Made by a program: the position numbers and the translations under genes. Of a stretch of DNA of 64,000 nt, positions 34,614 through 43,767 are shown piece after piece (positions within the stretch are counted from its first letter, which is position 1; each line of letters begins with the position of its first letter). The notes beneath the pieces were generated by a model. That model did no database searches and had not been told where the DNA came from. It saw nothing but the letters and a program-made list of their open reading frames with translations. The stretch comes from Bordetella genomosp. 12. Lineage in GTDB: Bacteria > Pseudomonadota > Gammaproteobacteria > Burkholderiales > Burkholderiaceae_B. Location of the stretch: NCBI RefSeq assembly GCF_002261355.1, contig NZ_NEVU01000003.1, positions 744,001 to 808,000 of the forward strand, given 5' to 3'.

Positions 34614-35588
34614 TCAATCGGCCGGTTTGAAATGGCTCAAACGGACGCGATCGGTCCACACGGCGCGCTCCCCCTGGAGCAGCGCACAGAAGTCCTCGGG
34701 CTGCTGCGACGGCACCCGGTAACCCAGCTTGCCCATCGCCTCGCGGTAGCCGGGCGAACGGACGACCCGGTCAACGTCGGCCCGCCAGGCATCGAGCCGG
34801 CGCTGCGCCGTGCCCGTTTTCAGGAAGGCCCCGAACCAATCCACAGCCACCAGCTCGGGCAGGCCGACCTCACTGGCGGTCGGCACCTCGGGCATCAGGG
34901 GATTGCGCTGTTTCGAGGTGATGAACAAGGTCCGGAGTTTGTCCTGCCCTTGATAGGGCACCATCAATTGCTCGGTGGCGATCAGCATCGGGACCTGGCC
35001 TCCCATCACATCATTGAGCGCTGGCGCCCCCCCTTTGTAGGGGATATGCACCAGATCGACACCCAAGGCCTGGTGCAATTGCGCGCCCAGAAAATGCTGG
35101 GGAGTGCCCTGCCCGGGCGAAGCGAAACTGCTGCGCGACGGGTGGGCCGCCGCCCACGCTTTGTAGCCGCTGACGTCACGGGCGCCCGAGGCCGGGCCGG
35201 CCGCCACGGCGAAGCCATACTCGGCCAGGCTGCCGATCGCCGTCAGTTCCTGGATCGGGTCGAAGGTCAGGGCAGGCATTACCGTCGGAGCCAGCTCCAT
35301 GACGCTGGCTGGCGCGATCAACACGGTCAAGCCATCGGCTGGCGCGTTCATGACGGTGTCAAAGGCAATCTTGCCACTCGCCCCCGCACGATTCTCGACC
35401 AATAGCGTGTTGCCCGTCGCCAGGCGCATCTGTTCGGCAAATGCGCGGGCAATCGTGTCGACCGGGCCGCCCGGCGCAAAGCCGACGACCAGCCGTATCG
35501 TCTGTGCGGGCTCGGCCTGGCTCATCGATGCGGCCGCCATGGCGATGGCGGCGACAGCGGCCGAGCGAAAAAGGGAAAACCGCCTCAT
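34614..35588 (-). CDS. Bug-family periplasmic solute-binding protein
   Basis: A 324-residue TctC/Bug protein. Signal peptide (AAVAAIAMAAASMSQAEPAQ), then TIRLVVGFAPGGPVDTIARA, LLVENRAGASGKIAFDTVMN and SFASPGQGTPQHFLGAQLHQ. It is the last gene of the sulfatase / hydroxy-acid oxidase cluster, 84 bp after the oxidase, so the ligand may be a sulfated or hydroxylated carboxylate. Confidence 0.91.
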   Translation of the reverse strand: MRRFSLFRSAAVAAIAMAAASMSQAEPAQTIRLVVGFAPGGPVDTIARAFAEQMRLATGNTLLVENRAGASGKIAFDTVMNAPADGLTVLIAPASVMELAPTVMPALTFDPIQELTAIGSLAEYGFAVAAGPASGARDVSGYKAWAAAHPSRSSFASPGQGTPQHFLGAQLHQALGVDLVHIPYKGGAPALNDVMGGQVPMLIATEQLMVPYQGQDKLRTLFITSKQRNPLMPEVPTASEVGLPELVAVDWFGAFLKTGTAQRRLDAWRADVDRVVRSPGYREAMGKLGYRVPSQQPEDFCALLQGERAVWTDRVRLSHFKPAD

Positions 35589-35672
35589 CGTTTGTCTCCT
35601 GGTAGATCAGCCACTTCTGCGGTGGCGTGGGTTGGAAAACGCGCGCCCGCCGCGCTGGCGCCGCGCGCGGGC

Positions 35673-36851
35673 CTAAGCTGTTGCATCCCTGTCGATACGG
35701 CCGCGCAGCGCGCTCACCGAAGCGGCCGCGCACAAGGCCATGGTTCGATCCAGCTCCGCCTTCAGGATGTCCAAAGCCTGCTGCACGCCGTGCTCGCCGG
35801 CGGCGGCCAGGCCATAAAGCGTCGCCCGTCCCAGCTGCACCCCATGCGCGCCCAAGGCGATGGCCTTGCCGATGTCCACGCCGCTGCGAAAACCGCTATC
35901 GATCAGCACAGTCATGCGCTCGCCCACCGCCTCGACCACCGGCGCCAGCCACTCGATGCTCGCTCTCGAGCCCTCCAGCTGACGCCCGCCATGGTTGGAG
36001 ACCACCACGCCGTCCGCGCCGGCGTCGAGACATTGCCGCGCCTGCTGCGCCGAACTGATGCCTTTGATGACGAGATGGCCGGGCCACCGCTCGCGCAGCC
36101 AGTCCAGATCGCGCCACGTGAGCGCACTGCTCAGTTGCTGCTGCATCACGTCACTGATGGTCGCGCCTTGCGGCGGCTTGCCCGCTATGTCTTCGAACAA
36201 GCGCAGCGTGGGCGTGCCGGTGCGCAGCATGGCCAGCGACCATGCCGGATGCCGGGCGCAGTCAAGGACGTTGCGCCACGTCCAGCGAAACGGCAAGGTA
36301 AACCCGTTGCGAATATCGCGATTGCGCCGCCCGGAGACGGCGGTATCGACCGTCAACTGCAGCACGTTGAACCCGCCGGCGTGCACCCGTTGCAGAAAGG
36401 CCTGCACCAACGCGCGGTCCTTGAGCATGTAGAGCTGAAACCAGCGCAAAGGGCCCGCCGCCTGCCTGAGCGCGTCCAGCGTCACGGTCGCCGCCGAGCT
36501 CATCACAAACGGCAGGCCCGAACGCGCGGCCGCGCGCGCCAACGCCAGATCGCCTTGCGGCCAGAAAGCCCCGTTCAGACCCGTCGGGCCGATCACGAAC
36601 GGCGCGGCCACCTCGACGCCGAACAACGTCGTGGCCAGCGTGCGCGCCGATACGTCCACCAGCGGCGTCGGCGCGAGCGGCACGGCGTCCAAGGCGCTGC
36701 GGTTACGCCCGGCGGTGACCTCCCCGCCAGCAGCCCCATCGATGTAATCGAACACCATACGGGGAAGCCGGCCGCGGGCCAGCGTGCGCAGATCATCGAT
36801 ACAGGCCACCCGCTCAAGGCGCATTTTCCGGCTCTGCGGCAGGGTCGTCAT
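35673..36851 (-). CDS. FMN-dependent alpha-hydroxy-acid oxidase/dehydrogenase (LldD/MdlB family)
   Basis: A 392-residue TIM-barrel flavoenzyme that oxidises 2-hydroxy acids to 2-oxo acids. Start MTTLPQSRKMRLERVACIDD; family motifs are RMVFDYIDGAAGGE, VIGPTGLNGAFWPQGDL, KGISSAQQARQCLDAGADG and the active-site VVSNHGGRQLEGSRASIEW with its His and Arg, then LIDSGFRSGVDIGKAIALGA. It overlaps the sulfatase stop by 4 bp. Substrate not predictable beyond the class; lactate, mandelate and glycolate are the common ones. Confidence 0.92.
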   Translation of the reverse strand: MTTLPQSRKMRLERVACIDDLRTLARGRLPRMVFDYIDGAAGGEVTAGRNRSALDAVPLAPTPLVDVSARTLATTLFGVEVAAPFVIGPTGLNGAFWPQGDLALARAAARSGLPFVMSSAATVTLDALRQAAGPLRWFQLYMLKDRALVQAFLQRVHAGGFNVLQLTVDTAVSGRRNRDIRNGFTLPFRWTWRNVLDCARHPAWSLAMLRTGTPTLRLFEDIAGKPPQGATISDVMQQQLSSALTWRDLDWLRERWPGHLVIKGISSAQQARQCLDAGADGVVVSNHGGRQLEGSRASIEWLAPVVEAVGERMTVLIDSGFRSGVDIGKAIALGAHGVQLGRATLYGLAAAGEHGVQQALDILKAELDRTMALCAAASVSALRGRIDRDATA

Positions 36852-38401
36852 GCGGTACCAATGGGTTGCGGCAAGGGATCGCGCTCGTCGTCGGGCCGCG
36901 CGTGAATCATGTCGGTCAAGGCATCGCGCAATCCCTTGCAGGCGGGATCGTCGAAACGATTGTGCATCTCCGACGGATCTTCGCTGAGCACATAAAGCTC
37001 GCCGGCGTTCGAGCCCAGTTCCAAGGTCAGCTTGGCGTCTCGCGTGCGCACCGCACGCAGATCCAACGCTACGCCGCAGCGCCCGGCGCCGAGCTTCCAT
37101 TCGCTGTAGGCGAACTCGCGGCTTTGCCGGTCCTCCAGCAAGGGGCGCAGACTGCGGCTATGCCTGGCCGCGGGAATGTCGTGACCGGCGAAGTCACCCA
37201 TCGTGGCGGCCAGATCCAAGGTGGATACCGGATCATGGACCACCTTGCCGGCAGGAACGCCCGGCCCGCGCATGACCATGCCCACACGCAGCAGGCCTTC
37301 ATAGAACATCGGCCCCTTGAGCACCAGACCGTGGTCGCCCAACCATTCGCCATGATCCGAAGTAAAAATCACCAGGGTGTTGGCGCTCAGGTCCAGTTCG
37401 TCCAGCGTAGTGAGAATCCGCCCGACGTTGTGGTCAATCAGCGAGATCATGCCGTAGTAGTTGGCGATCATGTGACGCAGTTGCTCATCGCTTTGCGGCT
37501 CGATGCGCGAATACTCCCTGCGCACGCGGCCCATTTCGCCGGAGACGCCGGGCGGCGTTTCCGTGGCGGCCCGGTGCCACCAGGGACGCCGGTCAAAATC
37601 GCGCGTACGATGCGCGGGCAAGCGCATATCCTCGGGCCGGTGCAGCAGGCTCCAGGGAAGCGGCGCATCGAAAGGATGATGCGGATCCGGAAAGGATGCC
37701 CAGGCGCAGAAAGGTTTGCCGCCACTGCGCTTGTGTTCACGCAACAATTCCACGGTCCGGTCGCCGATCCAGCTGGAGTTGTGCCAGACCGGCGGCAGGC
37801 AGGAGTGGTGCGTTTGCGCGGCCGAGCCATCATCGCCGCCGCGCTGCCGGTAAAGCCGGTCTTTCAGATCACCCTGGCCGTCGCCGTGGTACCAGGCCTC
37901 ATAGTGCAGACCGCGCGGCGCCCGTTCGGGCAGCCAGTAATTGTGCCCGATCAGCATCATGTCGACCTGATCAAAACCCATGTAGGGACCGCGCCAATCC
38001 CGGCCGTAAAGCGCCGAGCCCGCCACATTCTCGGGGCGCTGTGTGGGCGCGTGCGTGTAATAGGTGGAGAAATGCCCCTTGCCGATGAAGGTCGTGGCGT
38101 AACCCGCGCGCGCCAGCTCCGCAGCAAAGCCGCCCGAGGCGGCCTCTTCCTCGAGTTCTATCCCGTTATCATGAACGCCGTGCGTCAGCGGCAGCAGCCC
38201 GGTCAGCATCGAGGCGCGCGCAGGCTGGCACACGACGTTAGGCGTAATACAGGCCGAGAACCTCGTCCCCTGCCGGGCCATGGCATCCAGATGCGGCGTA
38301 TGGATCGGCGCCCCCTCAAAGCCATAAGCATCGCCGCGGTGCTGATCGCTGGTGATCAACAGGATATTGGGGCGTTCGTGGTTCGGGAGGGGTCGAGTCA
38401 T
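36848..38401 (-). CDS. Sulfatase (arylsulfatase / choline-sulfatase-like)
   Basis: A 517-residue alkaline-phosphatase-superfamily hydrolase. Metal motif near the N-terminus ILLITSDQHRGDAYGF, the formylglycine motif NVVCQPARASMLTG (CxPxR, the Cys modified to formylglycine), and the C-terminal metal site VIFTSDHGEWLGDHGL. No export signal is visible, so probably cytoplasmic. No sulfatase-maturating enzyme is in the window. The ATG at 38401 follows AGGACAC. It leads the cluster sulfatase / hydroxy-acid oxidase / Bug protein, divergent from a MarR regulator. Confidence 0.91.
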   Translation of the reverse strand: MTRPLPNHERPNILLITSDQHRGDAYGFEGAPIHTPHLDAMARQGTRFSACITPNVVCQPARASMLTGLLPLTHGVHDNGIELEEEAASGGFAAELARAGYATTFIGKGHFSTYYTHAPTQRPENVAGSALYGRDWRGPYMGFDQVDMMLIGHNYWLPERAPRGLHYEAWYHGDGQGDLKDRLYRQRGGDDGSAAQTHHSCLPPVWHNSSWIGDRTVELLREHKRSGGKPFCAWASFPDPHHPFDAPLPWSLLHRPEDMRLPAHRTRDFDRRPWWHRAATETPPGVSGEMGRVRREYSRIEPQSDEQLRHMIANYYGMISLIDHNVGRILTTLDELDLSANTLVIFTSDHGEWLGDHGLVLKGPMFYEGLLRVGMVMRGPGVPAGKVVHDPVSTLDLAATMGDFAGHDIPAARHSRSLRPLLEDRQSREFAYSEWKLGAGRCGVALDLRAVRTRDAKLTLELGSNAGELYVLSEDPSEMHNRFDDPACKGLRDALTDMIHARPDDERDPLPQPIGTA

Positions 38402-38502
38402 GTGTCCTTGGCCCGTCAGAGCCAACCTTTGCTTGCTGATGGTTCACTGTATCGTCAATTCGTTTACTAATCAACAAATAGCGGAGTTGGGATAATCCCG
38501 AG

Positions 38503-39006
38503 ATGAGCACCCCTGCCCACCCTGCCGACTGGCTCGACCCGCTGGCGCAACTCGACGCCGGCGGCGTACTGCCCGTCGAAGACTTCCTCACCTTCCGCGT
38601 GAACCAACTGTCGGCCGCCTTCGAGCGCCAATGGACGCGCTTCATGCGCGAACAGGCAGGCGTGAGCCTGAGCGAGTGGCGCATCCTGGCCATGCTCAAG
38701 GACGGCTCGTCCACCTTCGCGCGCCTGGTCGACGGCACCGGCGTCAATCGCGCGCTGCTGCATCGCTCCGCGCGCGCATTGGAAGCGCTGAATCTGGTCA
38801 CGATCACGGACACGCCCGGCGATGCCCGCAGCACCACGCTCACCCTGACCGGCGCCGGCAAGAAACTTCTCGCGAAAGTGCTGCCCCTGGCGCTCGAGCG
38901 CCAACGGCATTTGCTGGGCGTGCTCAGCCCCGACGAACGCCAAACGCTGTACCGCGTGATCGGCAAACTGCGGGATGCCGCCCTGGACTGGGATACGGCG
39001 CGATAA
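38503..39006 (+). CDS. MarR-family transcriptional regulator
   Basis: A 167-residue regulator with a central winged helix (LSEWRILAMLKDGSSTFARL, then LLHRSARALEALNLVTITDT) and flanking dimerisation helices. The wing carries GDARSTTLTLTGAGKKLL. Divergent from the sulfatase operon across 101 bp; the intergenic AT-rich stretch around 38451-38478 is the likely operator site, with no clear palindrome. Confidence 0.88.
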   Translation: MSTPAHPADWLDPLAQLDAGGVLPVEDFLTFRVNQLSAAFERQWTRFMREQAGVSLSEWRILAMLKDGSSTFARLVDGTGVNRALLHRSARALEALNLVTITDTPGDARSTTLTLTGAGKKLLAKVLPLALERQRHLLGVLSPDERQTLYRVIGKLRDAALDWDTAR

Positions 39007-39410
39007 GGCCCCGCCGCGCACGGCGCGCGGCGCGCCGACAGCCCCCCCCCGGCGCACGCGCGCCGCCTGGTTCACGCACGCATTGCGCGTACAATCGGGA
39101 GCTGTCTTGCTTGACCGGTTGCGGCAGCGATTCGGGCCCCTTTCCCGGCGCCCTCAAGGCGCTCAGCCCCTGAGGTCCTGCGCCAGGCCGGCTTGGCCGC
39201 GGGGCGGGTTCAAACCGAGGCCACGCACGCCTTGCGTGCCTCGCTGCTGGGTGGTCAACCGTGCGAAGCCCGCGGCCACGCCCTACCCGCCGGCCTGTTG
39301 GCCCAGGCCCCGCTCAAGACGGGTCTGTGAGCACGCCGTGGCACGCGGACAAGCCAGGCAGCAAGATCACGTCAAGAGGCGATCAAGGATCCCGTCAGTT
39401 GTTGAATTCA
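39007..39410. other. 404-bp GC-rich intergenic region before mutS
   Basis: No gene is credible. A TACAAT -10-like hexamer lies near 39090 on the plus strand, about 320 bp upstream of mutS. Several inverted repeats follow, including GGCGCCCTCAAGGCGC near 39150 and a Cys/Ala-coding-like GC stretch. A GGTTCAAACC piece near 39207-39216 resembles a tRNA T arm but has no matching acceptor or anticodon arms. It may be a structured mutS leader. Confidence 0.45.
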
Positions 39411-42038
39411 ATGAATAAATCAGATCACTCTGCGCACACGCCCATGATGCAGCAATACCTGCGCCTCAAAGCCGAGGCCGGGCAGTTGCTGCTGTTCTAT
39501 CGCATGGGCGACTTCTATGAGATGTTCTACGAAGACGCGGAAAAAGCCGCGCGCCTGTTGAATGTCACGCTCACCAAGCGCGGCACGTCCAACGGCGCGC
39601 CGATCCCGATGGCAGGCGTGCCGGTGCATGCCATGGAGCAGTATCTGGCCCGTTTGGTGGCGCTGGGCGAGTCGGTGGCCATCTGCGAGCAGATCGGCGA
39701 CCCCGCGGCCGCCAAAGGCCCGGTCGAGCGCCGCATCGTGCGCATCGTCACCCCCGGCACCCTGACGGATGATGCCTTGTTGCCGGCCAAGGCCGATCGC
39801 GCCCTGGCGGCCGTGTGCCTGGCGGGCAAGCGAGACCCGCGTGCCGGCATCGCCTGGCTCAACCTGGCCAGCGGCGAATTCCACCTTACCGAATGCGCTC
39901 CCACGCAATTGGATTCCGAACTGCACCGCATCGGGCCGGCCGAGCTTATCTATGCCGACAGTACGGAGTTGGATACGAGCTTTAGCGGCGCCCGTGCGCG
40001 CGTGCCGGACTGGCATTTCGAGGCCGATGGCGCGCGCGCGCATCTGCTGGCCCACTTCCAGACCGACTCGCTGGCCGGTTTCGACGTCGAAGACATGCCG
40101 GTGGCAGTGTGCGCGGCCGGCGCCTTGCTGCGCTATGCGGCGCGCACGCAGTCGCAGGCCCTGGCCCATGTGCAGACCCTCAGCGCCGAACGCGCCGGCC
40201 AATATGTGCTGATGGACCCGGTCACCCGCCGCAATCTGGAACTCACGCAGACCCTGTCGGGCGAAGACGCCCCGACGCTGTTCTCGCTCCTGGACGATTG
40301 CCGCACCCCCATGGGCAGCCGGTTGCTGCGCCGCTGGCTGCATCATCCGCTGCGCGAGAATGCGCCCGTGGCGGCGCGCCAGCAAGCCATCTCCACCCTG
40401 CTCTCGGCACGCCTGGACATGGCACAGACTTTCGGCGCGGCCGGCTTGCTGGAATCCCTGCGCACGGCGCTGGGCGCCTTCCCGGATATCGAGCGCATTG
40501 CCGCGCGCCTGGCCTTGCGTTCGGTCCGCCCGCGGGAGCTGGCCAGTCTGCGTGACGCCCTGGCCACCTTGCCGCACTTGCACCAGCTGGTGGCGCCGCT
40601 GGCCGAATCGCCGCGCCTGGCCGACCTCGCCCGGCAGCTCACGCTGGACCCCGGCATCGCCGATCTGCTGGTGCGCGCCATCGCTCAGGAGCCCGCCCTG
40701 GCGCTGCGCGATGGCGGCGTCATCGCCACCGGCTTCGATGCCGAGTTGGACGAGCTGCGCGTGCTGGCCGCCGACAGCGGCGAGTTCCTGCTGCAACTGG
40801 AGGCCCGGGAGCGCGAGCGCACCGGCATCTCCAATCTGCGCGTGGAGTTCAACCGCGTCCACGGCTTTTACATCGAAGTCTCCAAAGGCCAGGCCGAGAA
40901 AGTCCCCACGGACTACCGCCGCCGCCAGACGCTGAAAAACGCCGAGCGCTACATCACACCCGAGCTCAAAAGCTGGGAGGACAAAGTCCTGTCGGCGCAG
41001 GATCGCTCACTGGCCCGCGAAAAATGGCTGTTCGAACAAGTGCTCGACGCCCTGGCCGGCTACGTCCGCCCCTTGGCGGATGCGGCGGCCGCCCTGGCCG
41101 AGCTGGATGCGCTGGGCAGTCTGGCCGAACATGCCCGCCGCCACGAGTGGGTCGCCCCGGATCTGCTCGACACCGCCGAAATCGACATCGAGGCCGGCCG
41201 TCACCCCGTGGTCGAGCACGCCATCGAACGCTTCACCCCGAATCACTGCCGCTTGGACGCCACTCGCCGCATGCTGCTGATTACCGGCCCGAACATGGGC
41301 GGTAAGTCCACCTATATGCGGCAGATTGCCCTGATCGCGCTCCTGGCGCGCACCGGCAGCTTCGTGCCCGCCCGGCGAGCCCGCGTGGGCAGGATAGACC
41401 GTATCTTCACCCGCATCGGCGCGGCGGACGATCTGGCCGGCGGACGCTCCACCTTCATGATGGAAATGACCGAGGCCGCCGCCATCCTGGCAGCCAGCAC
41501 GCCCAATAGCCTGGTGCTGATGGATGAGATCGGCCGTGGCACCTCCACTTACGATGGCCTGGCCCTGGCCTGGGCCATCGCCCTGCGGCTGGTGACCCAC
41601 AATCGTGCGCTCACGCTGTTCGCGACGCACTACTTCGAACTGACCCGCCTGCCCTCGGAACAGCCCACGGCGGCCAATGTGCACCTGGCCGCCGCCGAAT
41701 CGGCCGCCGGCATCGTCTTTCTGCATGAAGTGCGCGAAGGCCCGGCCAGCCGCAGCTACGGCATCCAGGTGGCCCAACGCGCCGGCATTCCCGCGGCGGT
41801 CATCCGGCACGCCACGCGCGAACTCGAACGCCTCGAAGCGCAGGGCGCGCCCACGCCGCAGCTGGGGCTGTTCTCGGCAGCCCTGGACGCCGACGCCCAC
41901 AGCCAGGCTCAGGCAGACCGCGACGAGGACAGCGCCGCCCTGGTCGCCCTGCACGATGCCCTGACCGATATCGATCCCGACAGTCTGACGCCGCGCGAAG
42001 CGCTGGACGCCCTCTACCGCCTCAAGGCCCTGCAATGA
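39411..42038 (+). CDS. mutS: DNA mismatch repair protein MutS
   Basis: Recognises mismatches and recruits MutL. The 875-residue product has the mismatch-probing Phe-Tyr-Glu in [19 protein letters not shown], the core and clamp domains, and the C-terminal ATPase: Walker [16 protein letters not shown] near residue 625, then [18 protein letters not shown], Walker [17 protein letters not shown] and [12 protein letters not shown]. The start at 39411 ([20 protein letters not shown]) is preferred over longer frames. It overlaps the RoxA-like gene by 4 bp. Confidence 0.97.
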   Translation: MNKSDHSAHTPMMQQYLRLKAEAGQLLLFYRMGDFYEMFYEDAEKAARLLNVTLTKRGTSNGAPIPMAGVPVHAMEQYLARLVALGESVAICEQIGDPAAAKGPVERRIVRIVTPGTLTDDALLPAKADRALAAVCLAGKRDPRAGIAWLNLASGEFHLTECAPTQLDSELHRIGPAELIYADSTELDTSFSGARARVPDWHFEADGARAHLLAHFQTDSLAGFDVEDMPVAVCAAGALLRYAARTQSQALAHVQTLSAERAGQYVLMDPVTRRNLELTQTLSGEDAPTLFSLLDDCRTPMGSRLLRRWLHHPLRENAPVAARQQAISTLLSARLDMAQTFGAAGLLESLRTALGAFPDIERIAARLALRSVRPRELASLRDALATLPHLHQLVAPLAESPRLADLARQLTLDPGIADLLVRAIAQEPALALRDGGVIATGFDAELDELRVLAADSGEFLLQLEARERERTGISNLRVEFNRVHGFYIEVSKGQAEKVPTDYRRRQTLKNAERYITPELKSWEDKVLSAQDRSLAREKWLFEQVLDALAGYVRPLADAAAALAELDALGSLAEHARRHEWVAPDLLDTAEIDIEAGRHPVVEHAIERFTPNHCRLDATRRMLLITGPNMGGKSTYMRQIALIALLARTGSFVPARRARVGRIDRIFTRIGAADDLAGGRSTFMMEMTEAAAILAASTPNSLVLMDEIGRGTSTYDGLALAWAIALRLVTHNRALTLFATHYFELTRLPSEQPTAANVHLAAAESAAGIVFLHEVREGPASRSYGIQVAQRAGIPAAVIRHATRELERLEAQGAPTPQLGLFSAALDADAHSQAQADRDEDSAALVALHDALTDIDPDSLTPREALDALYRLKALQ

Positions 42039-43222
42039 CACTCGACCAGCCTCTCGCCCTGCTCGGCGGCCTCTCTCCCGACGATTTCATGCGCCGCTAT
42101 TGGCAGCGCAAACCGTTGTTGATCCGCCAGGCCATTCCGGGATTCAAGCCTCCCGAGAGCATCGCCGCGCTGAAAAAACTCGCTCGCCGCGACGATGTCG
42201 AGTCGCGGCTGATCTGGCGCGAACAGGGCCAATGGCAGATGGAAACCGGACCCTTCGCGCGCCTGCCCAAGGCCAGCGAACCCGACTGGACCTTGCTGGT
42301 GCAAAGCGTGGATCTGCACAGCGATGCCGCGGCCGAACTCATGCACCGCTTCCGCTTCGTGCCCGATGCGCGCCTGGACGATCTGATGGTCAGCATCGCC
42401 TCCGACGGCGGCGGTGTGGGTCCGCACTTCGACAGCTATGACGTCTTTCTGTTGCAGGCCGCCGGCAAACGCCGCTGGCGCTATGGCCGGCAGAAAGACC
42501 TCTCCCTCGAGCCCGACCTGCCGCTGAAGATACTCAGCCATTTCGAGCCCGAGCACGACGCCGTGCTCGAACCCGGCGACATGCTCTATTTGCCGCCTCA
42601 GGCCGCGCATGACGGCGTGGCGCTGGGCGATGACTGCATGACGATTTCCATAGGTTTTCGGGCGCCCACTCAGGCGGCGCTGGCCCGCGGTTTGCTGGAA
42701 GCCGCCGCGGATCAAGCCATGGCGCGGATCGGCCTACTGGGCGGCCCTTATGGCGAACCCGCCCTGCCCGGCCCCAAGCTTGACGGCCTGTACCGCGACC
42801 CGGGCCAGCCCGCCACGCGGCATCCCGCGGCCCTGCCCGATGCGCTGGTGCAAGCCACCCTCGACACCTTATCCAAGCTGCGCTTTGACGACGCGCTGGC
42901 GGCGCGCTTTCTCGGTTGCTGGCTGACCGAACCCAGCCAGCTCGCGGTCTTCGAGGGGGCCGAGAATCCGCAAGATCTGGAAGACAGCTGGCCGGCCGCC
43001 GGCCGTCTGGTGCTGGACCGCCGCAGCCGCATGCTCTATCGCGGCAAGCAACTGTTCATCAACGGCGAAACGGCCATGACCCCCGCCGACGCGGCGCTCA
43101 AGCAATTGGCCGACGCCCGGGTGCTGGAATGCGCCGACCCGCGCTGCAAAAAGCTTTCCGAAGAGGCCCGCAGCTGCCTGGCGGATTGGCTCGATTCGGG
43201 CTGGCTGCATTACCGGCCGTAA
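42035..43222 (+). CDS. roxA: Ribosomal protein hydroxylase (RoxA/YcfD-type JmjC cupin)
   Basis: A 395-residue Fe(II)/2-oxoglutarate oxygenase; E. coli YcfD hydroxylates an arginine of ribosomal protein L16. The iron site is visible as HxD in [13 protein letters not shown] (near residues 131-133) and a distal His in [15 protein letters not shown] near 190. The N-terminal [12 protein letters not shown] and a winged-helix C-terminal dimerisation region are typical. It is translationally coupled to mutS (4-bp overlap), an unusual but probably conserved arrangement in this group. Confidence 0.9.
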   Translation: MTLDQPLALLGGLSPDDFMRRYWQRKPLLIRQAIPGFKPPESIAALKKLARRDDVESRLIWREQGQWQMETGPFARLPKASEPDWTLLVQSVDLHSDAAAELMHRFRFVPDARLDDLMVSIASDGGGVGPHFDSYDVFLLQAAGKRRWRYGRQKDLSLEPDLPLKILSHFEPEHDAVLEPGDMLYLPPQAAHDGVALGDDCMTISIGFRAPTQAALARGLLEAAADQAMARIGLLGGPYGEPALPGPKLDGLYRDPGQPATRHPAALPDALVQATLDTLSKLRFDDALAARFLGCWLTEPSQLAVFEGAENPQDLEDSWPAAGRLVLDRRSRMLYRGKQLFINGETAMTPADAALKQLADARVLECADPRCKKLSEEARSCLADWLDSGWLHYRP

Positions 43223-43237
43223 CCCTGCCATGCCCAC

Positions 43238-43269
43238 GGCCCCGCCGCCGCCCTGCGCGGGGCCAATTT
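43238..43269 (+). terminator. Probable terminator of mutS-roxA
   Basis: The GC hairpin GGCCCCGC ... GCGGGGCC with an 11-base loop lies 16 bp after the roxA stop, followed by AATTTCG. The T-run is weak. Confidence 0.45.
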
Positions 43270-43289
43270 CGCCCGCCCAATGCCCCGCC

Positions 43290-43337
43290 TTGCAACAATT
43301 AGACAGGGAATACACATAACCGCAAGCCCTGTTGCAA
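43290..43337. promoter_or_regulatory. Inverted repeat TTGCAACA / TGTTGCAA
   Basis: Two perfect 8-base arms 32 bp apart, with a second nested pair ACAGGG / CCCTGT. Located 120 bp upstream of the small lipoprotein gene, in a 234-bp gap. It could be an operator or a leader hairpin. Confidence 0.35.
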
Positions 43338-43456
43338 TTGGGATGCCACCGCTTTAATTTCCACACCCAAGCGCCTGACAGATTCCTGTAGCCTGGATTC
43401 TGGTTTCCCCTAATACCCAAGGGATCCACCACAATCCCACAAACAGGAGTCTCGAT

Positions 43457-43702
43457 ATGATGAGCAAAACCCTGATCGTCGCTTCGGTGTTGGCCGTGGC
43501 TTTGTCTGCGTGCAACAAGAAGGAAGAGCCCGCCGCGCCGGCCGCCACGCCGGCCCCCACTTCGCCCGCCCCCTCGCAGTCGGCCCCGAGCACCAGCCCG
43601 GCCCCGAGCACGAGCCCGGCTCCGGCTGACAGCGCCCCCGGCACGACCCCGGGCACCGGCTCGACGACGCCCAGCGGTGGCGCTACCACCCCGGCATCCT
43701 GA
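43457..43702 (+). CDS. Small Pro/Ala/Ser/Thr-rich lipoprotein
   Basis: An 81-residue protein with a lipoprotein signal (SKTLIVASVLAVALSAC, lipobox LSAC), a short charged stretch NKKEEP after the lipidated Cys, then 55 residues of low-complexity Pro/Ala/Ser/Thr/Gly with a repeated TSPAPS unit. AGGAG lies seven bases before the first ATG; a second ATG follows immediately. The free-standing gene has its own terminator. The Pro/Ser-rich tail may span the periplasm or coat the cell; function unknown. Confidence 0.82.
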   Translation: MMSKTLIVASVLAVALSACNKKEEPAAPAATPAPTSPAPSQSAPSTSPAPSTSPAPADSAPGTTPGTGSTTPSGGATTPAS

Positions 43703-43721
43703 TCGCCTCAGCGAGACAAAA

Positions 43722-43752
43722 AAAACGGCCTTCCATCGGAAGGCCGTTTTTC
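43722..43752. terminator. Bidirectional Rho-independent terminator
   Basis: AAAACGGCCTTCC-ATC-GGAAGGCCGTTTT, with A-run before and T-run after the stem. It serves both the lipoprotein gene (plus) and the dapA-bamC transcript (minus). Confidence 0.88.
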
Positions 43753-43767
43753 TTGGGGCGTCAGGAC

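Noticed and set aside
39205-39220. tRNA-like T-arm motif GGTTCAAACC
   Set aside because: No acceptor, D or anticodon arm can be built around it.
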